Origin: CAZQSL01 sp964595945
GTDB lineage: Bacteria; UBP15; UBA6099; JAJRTR01
DNA: 42,591 nt
Assembly: GCA_964595945.1 (NCBI GenBank)
Contig: CAZQSL010000013.1
Span: 1 to 42,591, forward strand
Direction: 5' to 3'
Shown: piece by piece, positions 7,620-14,909 of the stretch
Numbering within the stretch: the first letter of the stretch is position 1
Layout: the number at the start of each line of letters is the position of its first letter
Program-made: the position numbers and the translations under genes
Notes under the pieces: model-generated
Seen by the model: the letters and a program-made list of their open reading frames with translations, nothing else
What the model was told of the DNA's origin: nothing
Databases searched by the model: none

Positions 7620-8954
7620 ATGTCATCAGAATTTTTGCAAGTTAGAAACATCCGGCTCGTCAATTATATCGGCGATCTGCCGGAGATTGGCGATCCCAAG
7701 TCGCGGGAAGCTTTCCAGTCGCTGATGAAGGCGTTTGAAAACATGGAGTATGACAGGGCGCTTCCACTTCTTAAAAAGGTCAAGGATCCCGATAAAGTGC
7801 CGGCCAACAAGATCGCGCTCACGATACTCGAAGCTAATGTCACGGCGGCCGCAGACGACAATGAAGGCGCCTGCAAACTTTATGAGAAAGCGTTGCGGGC
7901 GGCCAGAAAAGCGTCTGATCACGAGGGCGAAGCTGCGGCTCTTTTCAATCTCGGAGTGCTCCAGCGGGTGTTTGGAGACATAAAAAAATCCGACAGCTAT
8001 TTCACGGCCGGTCTCGATGCGGCAGTGGCATTCGGCAATGCGCGCGCGCAGGCTGATTTCCATGATTCGCTTGCCGAAAACTGTCTCGGCACCAGCAGGG
8101 ATGCAGATGCCTACAATCATTTTTCGAGCGCTTTTGAAATCGAACGCGGCATGGGCGACATCATCGGCATGGCCTACCACCTTTCAAGCATTGGATTCAT
8201 ATTTCACTCGGGCGGCGAGCTCGACAAGGCGCTCGAAAAATACCGCGAGGCGCTTTCGCTCTATGAGGATGTCGACGACGTATGGGGCGAAGCCAACACG
8301 CTCGAACGCCTCGCCGCCATCTATGCCGATCTTGAGGATGAAGAGTCGGCGGAACTCACGGCAGCACGCGCGCTCGAACTTTTCCGCGAACTCGCCGACA
8401 AGCGTGGCGAGGCGTCCGCACTGCTCACCACAGGTATCGCGCGCGCCATCGGCGATAAATTCGAAGAAGCTGTCGAACATATCGAGCAGGCGCTTGCCAT
8501 CTTCAGCAACATCGGCGACCGTCTTTCCATGTATAACTGTTTCTATGAACTCGCCGATGTCTATTTCGGCACAAAGGACTACATCGCTTCAGAGAAATTT
8601 TTCAACAAGGCGCTCAAGGGATATGGCGAGCTCGGCCTCTTGCAGAATATGGCTGACGCATGGTACGGACTCGCGCGCACGTCGTTCGAGCGAAAGGACT
8701 TCGCCGGGGCCGCCGCGTCTTTCGACAGGAGCGCTGCGCTCTATGAGCAGGTGAATGATCCGGTCGGACGGGGCAATGTATTGCAGTTCCTCGCCAATGC
8801 TTACTTCAAGATGGGCGATAGTGCGGCTGCGGTGGCCAATCTCGAAACGGCGCGCGCCGCGTTTGAGGCAGCCGGTGATTTCGAGGGCGTACGCATGGCC
8901 GAGCACAACATGAAATGGATACTCGGCAACGCGCAGGAACAGCCGGAGGATTGA
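7620..8954 (+). CDS. Tetratricopeptide-repeat protein
   Basis: 444 residues composed almost wholly of TPR units, about eight or nine in number, from residue 30 to the end. Typical repeats include GEAAALFNLGVLQRVFGDI, then SYFTAGLDAA, and the canonical G-A-Y-P positions recur every 34 to 40 residues. The slightly longer spacing resembles the Rap/MalT-like subclass of TPRs, which bind peptides or proteins. It has no signal peptide, membrane helix or enzymatic domain, so it is likely a cytoplasmic scaffold. ATG 7620 has AGGAG six bases upstream. The gene stands between the HIT gene and an aminotransferase with gaps of 89 and 122 bases. A TTGACA overlaps its stop codon (8951-8956) but has no good -10 partner. 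Confidence 0.92.
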   Translation: MSSEFLQVRNIRLVNYIGDLPEIGDPKSREAFQSLMKAFENMEYDRALPLLKKVKDPDKVPANKIALTILEANVTAAADDNEGACKLYEKALRAARKASDHEGEAAALFNLGVLQRVFGDIKKSDSYFTAGLDAAVAFGNARAQADFHDSLAENCLGTSRDADAYNHFSSAFEIERGMGDIIGMAYHLSSIGFIFHSGGELDKALEKYREALSLYEDVDDVWGEANTLERLAAIYADLEDEESAELTAARALELFRELADKRGEASALLTTGIARAIGDKFEEAVEHIEQALAIFSNIGDRLSMYNCFYELADVYFGTKDYIASEKFFNKALKGYGELGLLQNMADAWYGLARTSFERKDFAGAAASFDRSAALYEQVNDPVGRGNVLQFLANAYFKMGDSAAAVANLETARAAFEAAGDFEGVRMAEHNMKWILGNAQEQPED

Positions 8955-9076
8955 CACTGTAGCCCGTTCGCAACATTTTGTTTCGCATTTACTACGCCTG
9001 GGAAAATACATTAAGGAATTCCACCGGCGGATTCACGGCTTCACCAACAGAAAGGACAGAACAAGGTAACAGAACA

Positions 9077-10261
9077 ATGGGACGTATCAATTTCGAAGAC
9101 CTAATGGCAAACAGGATCAGCAAGCTGCCGCCCTATGTATTCACGGTGATCAACAAGCTCAAGAACGAAGCGCGCATGCGCGGGCTCGACATCATCGACA
9201 TGGGCATGGGCAGCCCAGATATGCCTGTGCCGGATCCCATTAACAAGGCGCTCGTCAAGGCACTCAATGACCGTCACATCAATCGCTATCCAGTCCACGA
9301 AGGCACCATCGAGCTCAAACGCGCCATCGCCTACTGGTATGGAAAACGCTTCGGCGTCGACCTCAACCCCGCAGATGAAGTGCTCGTGCTCATCGGCGCA
9401 AAGGAAGGACTCGCCAATCTCTCGTCGGCATTTCTCAACAAGGACGATTTCGCGCTCGTCCCCACGCCGACTTACCCGATATTTTACAATAGCGCAATCA
9501 TTTCCGGCGCCAACCTTTTCCACATGCCGTGCCTGCCCGAAAACGACTGGCTGCCCGACTATCAGAATCTTCCCGACGCGGTCCTGCACCGCGCGAAACT
9601 TATGTTCCTCAGCTATCCGCACAATCCCACCACCAAGACTGTCGACAAGGCGTATTTCGACGAAGTCGTACACTTCTGCAAAGACCACCGCATCATCGTC
9701 AGCCACGACGCCGCCTATTCCGAACTCTGCTACGACGGCTACAAGGCTCCCGGATTCCTCGAAGCCGAAGGCGCAAAAGACATCGGCGTCGAGTTCCACA
9801 GCTTCTCGAAAACCTTCAACATGGCAGGCTGGCGCATCGCGTTCGTCGTCGGCAATCCGCAGATTCTCAAGATTCTTGGCAAAATGAAATCATACGTCGA
9901 CTTCGGCTGTTTCACCGCCATCCAGCATGCTGCTGTCACTGCTCTCGAAATGTATGACGAGCTCGTGCCGCCCATCATGGATATATACGCGCGCCGGCGC
10001 ACTCTCATCTGCGACGGACTCGACAGACTCGGCTGGCATCACCAGCGCCCCAATTCCACCATGTACGTCTGGGTGCCAATCCCCGAGGCTTTCAAGGATA
10101 TGGACTCGATGGAATTCGCCTCTCTCATCGTCAAGGAAACAGGTATCGCCGTCGCTCCGGGCATCGGATTCGGCGAGATCGGCAACTCATACATCAGGTT
10201 CGCACTCGTCGAACCAGAAGAAAGGATTGAGGAAGCCCTCGACAGGCTCTCAAAACTCTGA
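9077..10261 (+). CDS. PLP-dependent class I/II aminotransferase (AlaC/DapL-like)
   Basis: 394 residues, fold type I. Seen in order: ISKLPPYVFTVINKLK and DIIDMGMGSPDMPVPDPI at the N-terminus, the YPVHEGTIELKRAI substrate region, IGAKEGLANL, LSYPHNPTT (Asn contacting PLP), HDAAYSELCY (Asp and Tyr) and the Schiff-base lysine in FHSFSKTFNMAGWRIAFVVG. The closest families by eye are the alanine transaminase AlaC and the class-2 LL-diaminopimelate aminotransferase, which share the LPPYxF start. A choice between alanine and lysine/peptidoglycan metabolism is not possible from sequence alone, though the window also holds alanine racemase. ATG 9077 is preceded by AAGGTAAC; an upstream in-frame extension to 8978 has no family match. 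The stop is followed after one base by the PhoH start, so the two are translationally coupled. Confidence 0.92.
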   Translation: MGRINFEDLMANRISKLPPYVFTVINKLKNEARMRGLDIIDMGMGSPDMPVPDPINKALVKALNDRHINRYPVHEGTIELKRAIAYWYGKRFGVDLNPADEVLVLIGAKEGLANLSSAFLNKDDFALVPTPTYPIFYNSAIISGANLFHMPCLPENDWLPDYQNLPDAVLHRAKLMFLSYPHNPTTKTVDKAYFDEVVHFCKDHRIIVSHDAAYSELCYDGYKAPGFLEAEGAKDIGVEFHSFSKTFNMAGWRIAFVVGNPQILKILGKMKSYVDFGCFTAIQHAAVTALEMYDELVPPIMDIYARRRTLICDGLDRLGWHHQRPNSTMYVWVPIPEAFKDMDSMEFASLIVKETGIAVAPGIGFGEIGNSYIRFALVEPEERIEEALDRLSKL

Positions 10262-10262
10262 T

Positions 10263-11594
10263 ATGAGCAAACCAGTCATCATCATTCCCGACACGAACAT
10301 CTTTCTGCACGACGCCGACGCGATCTATCAGTTCGCGGGCAAGGACATCAAGATCCCCATCGAAGTGATCGAGGAGATCGACAACATGAAGCGGCGTATG
10401 GACGACGTGGGGCGCAACGCCCGCGTCACTTCCCGCCGGCTCGACAAACTCAGGGAAAAGGGCAATCTCAGCAAAGGCATCAGGCTCGAAAACGGCAGTA
10501 CCGTTTCCATTGAGCTCGCGGCTGAAAATCTCCGCGATCTGCCGTCATCGCTCCGCAGCAACAAAGAGGATAATCTGATCCTCGCGACCGCGCTCGGCAT
10601 CAAGAAGAAGTTTCCTGGCTACGAATGCGTTTTTGTCACCAAGGACATCAACATGCGCATCAAGGCCGAAGCGATCGACCTGCTGACCGATGATCTTCAC
10701 ATCGACAAGGTGCAGCTCGAAGAGCTGTATCACGGCTATCGTACAGTCGACGTGTCCGTGGAGGATATGGCCTCATTTCGCGAAACCACAATCCTCGATG
10801 TCAGCTTTGCCTCAGAGTCCGACCCCCTCGTGCCCAATGAATTCGTGATACTGAAGAATGGTGATGATACCCTTTATGGCCGAGTCGATCCGGTTTCACA
10901 CAAGATCCGGCCGCTGCTTGTCTCCGCTGACGTATCCGCATCGGGCATCACGCCACGCAATTTCGAGCAGCTCTTCGCACTCGATCTCCTGCTCGACAAC
11001 CGCATAAAGCTCGTCACGCTCAATGGCCGCGCCGGCACCGGCAAGACGCTGCTCGCGCTCGCTGCGGGCGTCCGGCAGGTGCTCGAAGATTCGCTCTTCA
11101 CAGAGCTTCTCGTATCGCGCCCCGTCGTCCCGCTCGGGAAGGATATCGGCTACCTCCCCGGCTCGGTCAATGACAAGATGGACCCCTGGATGCAGCCGCT
11201 TTTTGACAATCTCGATCTCATTTTCACCATGACAGGCGATCGAAAGCGCAAAAAGGCTTCCATCAAGGACCTCGTGGCCAATATCCCGGAAATCCAGATC
11301 GAGCCGCTCAGCTATATCCGTGGCCGATCGATGCCCGATCGCTACATGATTGTCGACGAGGCACAAAACCTCTCGCCGCATGAGGTGAAGACGATCATCA
11401 CTCGCGCGGGCAACAATACGAAGGTTGTGCTCACTGGCGATCCGTATCAGATCGACGATCCGTATCTGGATATCAACAGCAATGGTCTCAATTATGTCGT
11501 CGAACGCTGCAAGCCGAGCCATATTTCCGGCCACATGACGCTCACCAAGGGCGAACGCTCGGAACTCGCTGAAATCGCTGCCCAGTTGCTGTGA
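10263..11594 (+). CDS. phoH2: PIN domain-PhoH ATPase fusion (PhoH2-type ribonuclease/helicase)
   Basis: 443 residues. Residues 1-140 form a PIN-type ribonuclease domain: IIPDTNIFLHD (first Asp), PIEVIEEIDNMKR (Glu), NKEDNLILATALG and FVTKDINMRIKA (later acidic residues). Residues 230-443 form the PhoH ATPase domain with Walker A GRAGTGKTLLALAAG near 255 and Walker B YMIVDEAQNLSPHEVKTII near 365, then LTGDPYQID. Proteins of this architecture (PhoH2, YlaK-like) are described as RNA helicases with PIN ribonuclease activity. The start at ATG 10263 lies one base after the aminotransferase stop; the open frame runs further upstream but only as a shadow of that gene. Transcription probably ends at the perfect hairpin at 11625. 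Confidence 0.93.
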   Translation: MSKPVIIIPDTNIFLHDADAIYQFAGKDIKIPIEVIEEIDNMKRRMDDVGRNARVTSRRLDKLREKGNLSKGIRLENGSTVSIELAAENLRDLPSSLRSNKEDNLILATALGIKKKFPGYECVFVTKDINMRIKAEAIDLLTDDLHIDKVQLEELYHGYRTVDVSVEDMASFRETTILDVSFASESDPLVPNEFVILKNGDDTLYGRVDPVSHKIRPLLVSADVSASGITPRNFEQLFALDLLLDNRIKLVTLNGRAGTGKTLLALAAGVRQVLEDSLFTELLVSRPVVPLGKDIGYLPGSVNDKMDPWMQPLFDNLDLIFTMTGDRKRKKASIKDLVANIPEIQIEPLSYIRGRSMPDRYMIVDEAQNLSPHEVKTIITRAGNNTKVVLTGDPYQIDDPYLDINSNGLNYVVERCKPSHISGHMTLTKGERSELAEIAAQLL

Positions 11595-11624
11595 TATATA
11601 TACGGACATTTATTTGAATTTCCC

Positions 11625-11690
11625 TGCGGAGAAACCTTTTTCGAGAAAAAGGTTTCTCCGCACCTCTTCCAAAAAGCTTTATATGCTTGA
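11625..11690. repeat. Dispersed hairpin repeat, copy B: perfect 18-bp inverted repeat, probable terminator
   Basis: TGCGGAGAAACCTTTTTC (11625-11642), the two-base centre GA, and its exact complement GAAAAAGGTTTCTCCGCA (11645-11662), followed by CCTCTTCCAAAAAGCTTTAT. The stem is perfect over 18 pairs. It lies 30 bases after the PhoH stop and matches copy A at 2715 in layout and tail sequence, so it is both a repeat family member and the likely terminator of the upstream operon. Confidence 0.8.
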
Positions 11691-11793
11691 CTTTTCTCCA
11701 AACTACTGTCCTATCGCGCTATCGCACGGCGATAGGAAGTTTCTATTGATATTCATTAAATTGATGAACTAATGGAATAGTGAAGATGTTTTC

Positions 11794-11850
11794 GGGGAGA
11801 CCTCCTTTTAAAAAGGGGGGCTCTTCATCTCTGCCAAAAACTCGAAGTCG
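11794..11850. repeat. Dispersed hairpin repeat, copy C (degenerate)
   Basis: GGGGAGACCTCCTTTTA followed by AAAAGGGGGGCTCTTC makes an imperfect hairpin, then ATCTCTGCCAAAAACTCGAA. The order (stem, then a C-rich spacer and CCAAAAA) is that of copies A and B in the same orientation. It lies just before the 3' end of the convergent GNAT gene and could terminate transcription from either side. The 282 bases between 11595 and 11876 contain nothing else I recognise. Confidence 0.55.
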
Positions 11851-11876
11851 TTTTCAACGAAAAGGGCGGCTTTTCA

Positions 11877-12338
11877 TCAGGCGAAGTCGATTTTCATGGG
11901 TGTGAAAACTATGCCGTTGATCTGCTGTTGGGGCCCTGTGGGCTTGAATCCGAGGCGGGTGTAGATGGGGACCGCGAAGGGTGATGAGTTGACGGTGATG
12001 GAGGGGATGCCTGGGTTGGTGGATGTGATGCGCCACGCGGCGGTTTCGAAGAGCCGGCGGCCGATGCCGTGGCGGAGGTGGGAGGGGTCGACGGCGAAGA
12101 GTGAGATGTGGGAGCCGTCGCGGACTTCGATGATGCCGGCGAGGGTGCCGTCGAGTTCGGCGATGTAGGCGAAGTTGCCTTTTTGAAGGCGTTCGGCCAT
12201 TGCTTCGGGCGAGGCGGTTTTCATGAATTCGTCGATGCCCTGCTGACTGTATTCGGGTGCGATGTATTTGTTGAATGCCGCTCGCGCGAGGTCGATTGCG
12301 GCGGTGATGTCGCGGGTGGTGATTTCCCTGATTGTCAT
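11877..12338 (-). CDS. GNAT-family N-acetyltransferase
   Basis: 153 residues, one complete GNAT domain, which transfers an acetyl group from acetyl-CoA to an amine. The acetyl-CoA binding motif A is ISLFAVDPSHLRHGIGRRLF (R-x-x-G-x-G) near residue 90, preceded by the beta-4 strand GTLAGIIEVRD and followed by the motif B region PIYTRLGFKPTG. The substrate is unknown. ATG 12338 has AGGAG seven bases upstream. It lies 54 bases after the stop of the coiled-coil membrane protein on the same strand and may be the last gene of that minus-strand operon. The cysteine-free, compact sequence gives no further hint. Confidence 0.9.
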   Translation of the reverse strand: MTIREITTRDITAAIDLARAAFNKYIAPEYSQQGIDEFMKTASPEAMAERLQKGNFAYIAELDGTLAGIIEVRDGSHISLFAVDPSHLRHGIGRRLFETAAWRITSTNPGIPSITVNSSPFAVPIYTRLGFKPTGPQQQINGIVFTPMKIDFA

Positions 12339-12392
12339 GTGGCGCTCCTGTGGTTGTGGTGCGGGGTTGTTGAATGATGATAGTAGTGTGAA

Positions 12393-12908
12393 TTATACGT
12401 TGCGGCCTTCGATGCGGAGGATGAGCTCGATTTCGCCGAGTCCCATGCCGGTTTCGCGTGCGATGGCGGCCGGGGAGAATCCTTTGCGGTGGAGGTTGAC
12501 GATGGTGGCGCGGCGGTTGTCGGGTGGTGGCGGGGCGGTGTCGTGGGCGGTTTCGCGCTGGTTGCGTTTGAGGGCGAATTGTGTTTCGGAGCCGTCGGCG
12601 TTGCGTGTGGTGACGGAGTTGGGGAGAGTGTTGTTGAGGCGTGCGATTTCGTTGAGTTTTTCGATTTTTTCGTCGGCGCGGCGCATGAGTTCTTTGAGGG
12701 AGTCTATTTTGCGGTCGATGCGTGACATGATTTCGTCGGATATGAGGCGGAGTTCGTCTTCGGTGGGTGTGTGCTGTGGATTTTCGAGGATGGAGTCGGC
12801 GCGGCGGCGGTCGTCGGATGGCATGGTGAGCATGAGTCGGATGACGTAGATGAGGAGTCCGGCGACGAGGATGAGGAGTATGATGAGGAATGTCGTTGTC
12901 ATTGTCAC
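12393..12908 (-). CDS. Membrane-anchored coiled-coil protein with C-terminal helix-turn-helix-like motif (SwrB-like topology)
   Basis: 171 residues. One N-terminal membrane helix (FLIILLILVAGLLIYVIRLM, residues 7-26), a charged coiled coil at about 45-95 (ISDEIMSRIDRKIDSLKELM and following), a Pro-rich linker, and a C-terminal motif (IVNLHRKGFSPAAIARETGM, then GLGEIELIL) typical of the small HTH seen in DUF6115/SwrB-type proteins. In Bacillus, SwrB has this topology and activates the flagellar export apparatus. Given the flagellar cluster 8 kb away the parallel is interesting, but sequence identity cannot be judged here. The start is GTG 12908, sharing four bases with the previous stop (GTGA), or ATG 12902 just after it; translation is coupled either way. 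Confidence 0.8.
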   Translation of the reverse strand: MTMTTTFLIILLILVAGLLIYVIRLMLTMPSDDRRRADSILENPQHTPTEDELRLISDEIMSRIDRKIDSLKELMRRADEKIEKLNEIARLNNTLPNSVTTRNADGSETQFALKRNQRETAHDTAPPPPDNRRATIVNLHRKGFSPAAIARETGMGLGEIELILRIEGRNV

Positions 12909-13636
12909 AGCATGGGGAGAGTGGCGGTGACGATTTCGTCGGTGGAGCGCAGGCGGCCGAATGCGAGGCGGACGAATCGTTTTTCTCCCTGTGGTACCTT
13001 TCTGGTTGTGAATTTCAGTATGCCGCGGTCCGAGTCGATGGTGAGGTTGGTGGCGAGGTGGACGGGGATGGGGTCGTAGACTCCGAGCAGGCTGATGTTA
13101 GTGTAGCGGGTCTTGTTTTGCTGGGCAAGCTGGATGATGAAATCGGAGATGACGGGGTAGGGGAGAGATGAGAGGGGGATGGTGGTGCGGGTGATGGGCA
13201 TGTTGGCGATGAGGTTGCTTTTGTGTGATTTCGAGCGGGTGATGTGGCCGAAGTCGATTTTCCTGGTTTTGTGTTTCTTCTGTTTTTTTGCGGGGGCGAG
13301 GCGGAAGGGGTAGGCGGAGGTTTTGAGGTTTTGCCATGTATCGAATCCGATGGTGGTGATTGTGATCTTGAGGTTGTCGAAATTGATGATTTCGACAGGT
13401 GTGGATAATGTGTCGATATTGGTGGGTATGGTGGCTGTGGGTGTGATGATGTCGGAGGTGGGGATTTGGACAGAGGTTGTGGAGGCGGCTTCGGCGGTGA
13501 TGGTGTGTGTGGGGGTGGGGGGGAACAGCATGGCTCCGGAAATGACGACGGGCTGTATGTCGATTTCGTATTTCGGGCGTACGGATTTTGTGGATGTGGC
13601 GAGGGTGAGACGCCTGGTGCGTACGGTTTTTGCCAT
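12905..13636 (-). CDS. Unknown Thr-rich protein (243 aa)
   Basis: Starts at ATG 13636 with GGGAG seven bases upstream, one base after the stop of the preceding gene (TGACATG). The open frame continues far upstream but there it is only the shadow of the 13638 gene. The basic N-terminus (MAKTVRTRRLTLATSTKSV) is followed by a region rich in Thr, Pro and Ile (residues 45-95), a Lys-rich patch (KKQKKHKTRK near 125) and a beta-rich C-terminal part ending in TATLPML. There is no signal peptide or membrane helix. The composition is unusual: threonine-heavy and almost cysteine-free. I do not recognise a family. It is the second gene of a minus-strand operon. Confidence 0.75.
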   Translation of the reverse strand: MAKTVRTRRLTLATSTKSVRPKYEIDIQPVVISGAMLFPPTPTHTITAEAASTTSVQIPTSDIITPTATIPTNIDTLSTPVEIINFDNLKITITTIGFDTWQNLKTSAYPFRLAPAKKQKKHKTRKIDFGHITRSKSHKSNLIANMPITRTTIPLSSLPYPVISDFIIQLAQQNKTRYTNISLLGVYDPIPVHLATNLTIDSDRGILKFTTRKVPQGEKRFVRLAFGRLRSTDEIVTATLPML

Positions 13637-13637
13637 G

Positions 13638-14180
13638 TCAGCTCCCTTCGGCGACGAGGACTTTGAGGGCTTCCTGTACGCGTGCCATTGGTTCGAGGAC
13701 GTCCATGGTGCGGCCGATGTCGATGAAAACGCCTTTGATGGCGGGGATGGTGGGTGCGTTTTTTTTGTCGACGCGGATGCGGACGGGGGTGCGTAGGGTG
13801 AGGAGCTGGATGTGGATTTCGACTTCGCTGATTTCGACGAAGTCGCCGTGCTGTTTGAGGGGTTCGCGGTTGGCTTTGCCGAGTTGTACGAATGGGAAAT
13901 TGAAGATGCGTGTGAGTGGGAAGTAGTCGGGGTCGGGGACGATGAGGATGTCGGGTTTGTTGTCGAGGTCGCCGAGGAGGCATTTTGCGAGGGTTTCGCA
14001 TTTGAGGAATTTTTCGAGTGCCTGGCCGTAGAGGACCTGCTGGACGGTCGATGGTGAGACGGTTTCGGTGTGGCGGAATTCGACGGGCATGCCGAGGCGG
14101 TCGGTGATGAGTACGCCGCCGAGGTAGTCGTTGCGTCCGTATTTGTAGATGTCGATGTATCCGATTTTGTATTCAGCCAT
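13638..14180 (-). CDS. Unknown conserved-type protein (180 aa)
   Basis: 180 residues from ATG 14180, preceded by AAGGAGGAG about 12 bases upstream and by a perfect TATAAT box further up. The frame continues upstream to 14237 but without family character. Visible motifs are KIGYIDIYKYGRNDYLGGVL, GMPVEFRHTETVSPSTVQQV and LYGQALEKF. I recall proteins with this GG(V/I)L-x-T/V-D...PxEFR(H/Y)TE...QxxLYG pattern as uncharacterised proteins in several phyla, but know no assigned function. No signal peptide or membrane segment is present. It is the first gene of the minus-strand operon 13638 to 12393, possibly extending to the GNAT gene. Confidence 0.8.
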   Translation of the reverse strand: MAEYKIGYIDIYKYGRNDYLGGVLITDRLGMPVEFRHTETVSPSTVQQVLYGQALEKFLKCETLAKCLLGDLDNKPDILIVPDPDYFPLTRIFNFPFVQLGKANREPLKQHGDFVEISEVEIHIQLLTLRTPVRIRVDKKNAPTIPAIKGVFIDIGRTMDVLEPMARVQEALKVLVAEGS

Positions 14181-14243
14181 TGTTCGGTTGTTCTCCTCCT
14201 TGAGAGTTGCGGTTGCGCATCGGGTAGTAGTCCGCATTTTGTA

Positions 14244-14271
14244 ATTATAACCGGGGCGTGGTGCAATGCAA
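14244..14271 (-). promoter_or_regulatory. Minus-strand sigma-70-type promoter
   Basis: Reading the minus strand: TTGCAT (14271-14266), a 16-base spacer, then a perfect TATAAT (14249-14244). Transcription would start near 14237 and run into the gene at 14180, giving a leader of about 55 bases that carries AAGGAGG. Confidence 0.6.
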
Positions 14272-14328
14272 TTGTGCGGGTGGGATTCCCGTGCGGGCGC
14301 GGCTTGTCTGATTTTGGGTATTCATGCG

Positions 14329-14357
14329 TTGCAGGCTTGGGTCGTTTCTTATATGAT
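14329..14357 (+). promoter_or_regulatory. Possible promoter for rpiB
   Basis: TTGCAG (14329-14334), 17 bases, TATGAT (14352-14357). The -10 box is good and the -35 box matches at three positions. It lies about 30 bases before the start of rpiB, back to back with the minus-strand promoter at 14244. Confidence 0.45.
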
Positions 14358-14388
14358 GGGTATTTATTAAAGTGACGAGAGGTGAGAA

Positions 14389-14856
14389 ATGCCGGACAGG
14401 AAAATGAAGATTTCAATCGGTTGCGATCATGCCGGTTATGAGATGAAGGCATGGCTGGTGGAGCAGCTCGGCGCTGCCGGCTACGAAGTCCATGATGTCG
14501 GAACGGATGGGACTGCGTCGGTCGATTATCCCGTGTATGCGCGGGCTGCGTGCGACAAGGTGGCAGCGGGCAATTGCGATATGGGCATACTTGTGTGCGG
14601 CTCGGGCGTGGGCATGAGCATAGCGGCCAACAAGGTGCGTGGCATCAGGGCCGTGCTGTGCAATGAGCCTGTCACGGCGCGTATGTCGCGGCTGCACAAC
14701 AATTCAAATGTACTTTGCATCGGTGGCCGTTTCGTGGGCAACGTCATGGCGTGGGAGATCGTCACGACGTGGCTTTCGACCAGTTTCGAGGGTGGACGTC
14801 ACTGTCTGCGCGTCGATATGCTCGAACCCGCGGGCGAAGACCTTGTCGAGGAATAA
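14389..14856 (+). CDS. rpiB: Ribose-5-phosphate isomerase B
   Basis: 155 residues, the usual RpiB size. It interconverts ribose 5-phosphate and ribulose 5-phosphate in the non-oxidative pentose phosphate pathway. Seen: IGCDHAGYEMKAWL at the N-terminus, VDYPVYAR, and the active-site segment GILVCGSGVGMSIAANKV with the catalytic Cys, followed by GIRAVLCNEPVTARMSR and the anion-binding HNNSNVLCIGGR. ATG 14389 has AGAGGTGAG close upstream; ATG 14404 is a poorer choice. Some relatives act on allose 6-phosphate, but these motifs fit the ribose enzyme. The nnr gene follows after 53 bases and is probably cotranscribed. Confidence 0.95.
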   Translation: MPDRKMKISIGCDHAGYEMKAWLVEQLGAAGYEVHDVGTDGTASVDYPVYARAACDKVAAGNCDMGILVCGSGVGMSIAANKVRGIRAVLCNEPVTARMSRLHNNSNVLCIGGRFVGNVMAWEIVTTWLSTSFEGGRHCLRVDMLEPAGEDLVEE

Positions 14857-14909
14857 GACGGGGTGGCATCGACCGCCCGGCAATATCATTCACTACAGGG
14901 GGGTGCGCT

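Noticed and set aside
8951..8956. TTGACA overlapping the TPR stop codon as promoter for the aminotransferase
   Set aside because: The hexamer at 17 bases is CATTTT, a poor -10 box.
9927..10262. Upstream extension of the PhoH frame
   Set aside because: It overlaps the aminotransferase in another frame; the PIN domain begins exactly at ATG 10263.
13637..14452. Upstream extension of the 12905 gene to give 515 codons
   Set aside because: The extra part is Ser/Pro/Lys/Thr-rich shadow of the 13638 gene; ATG 13636 with GGGAG is a better start.
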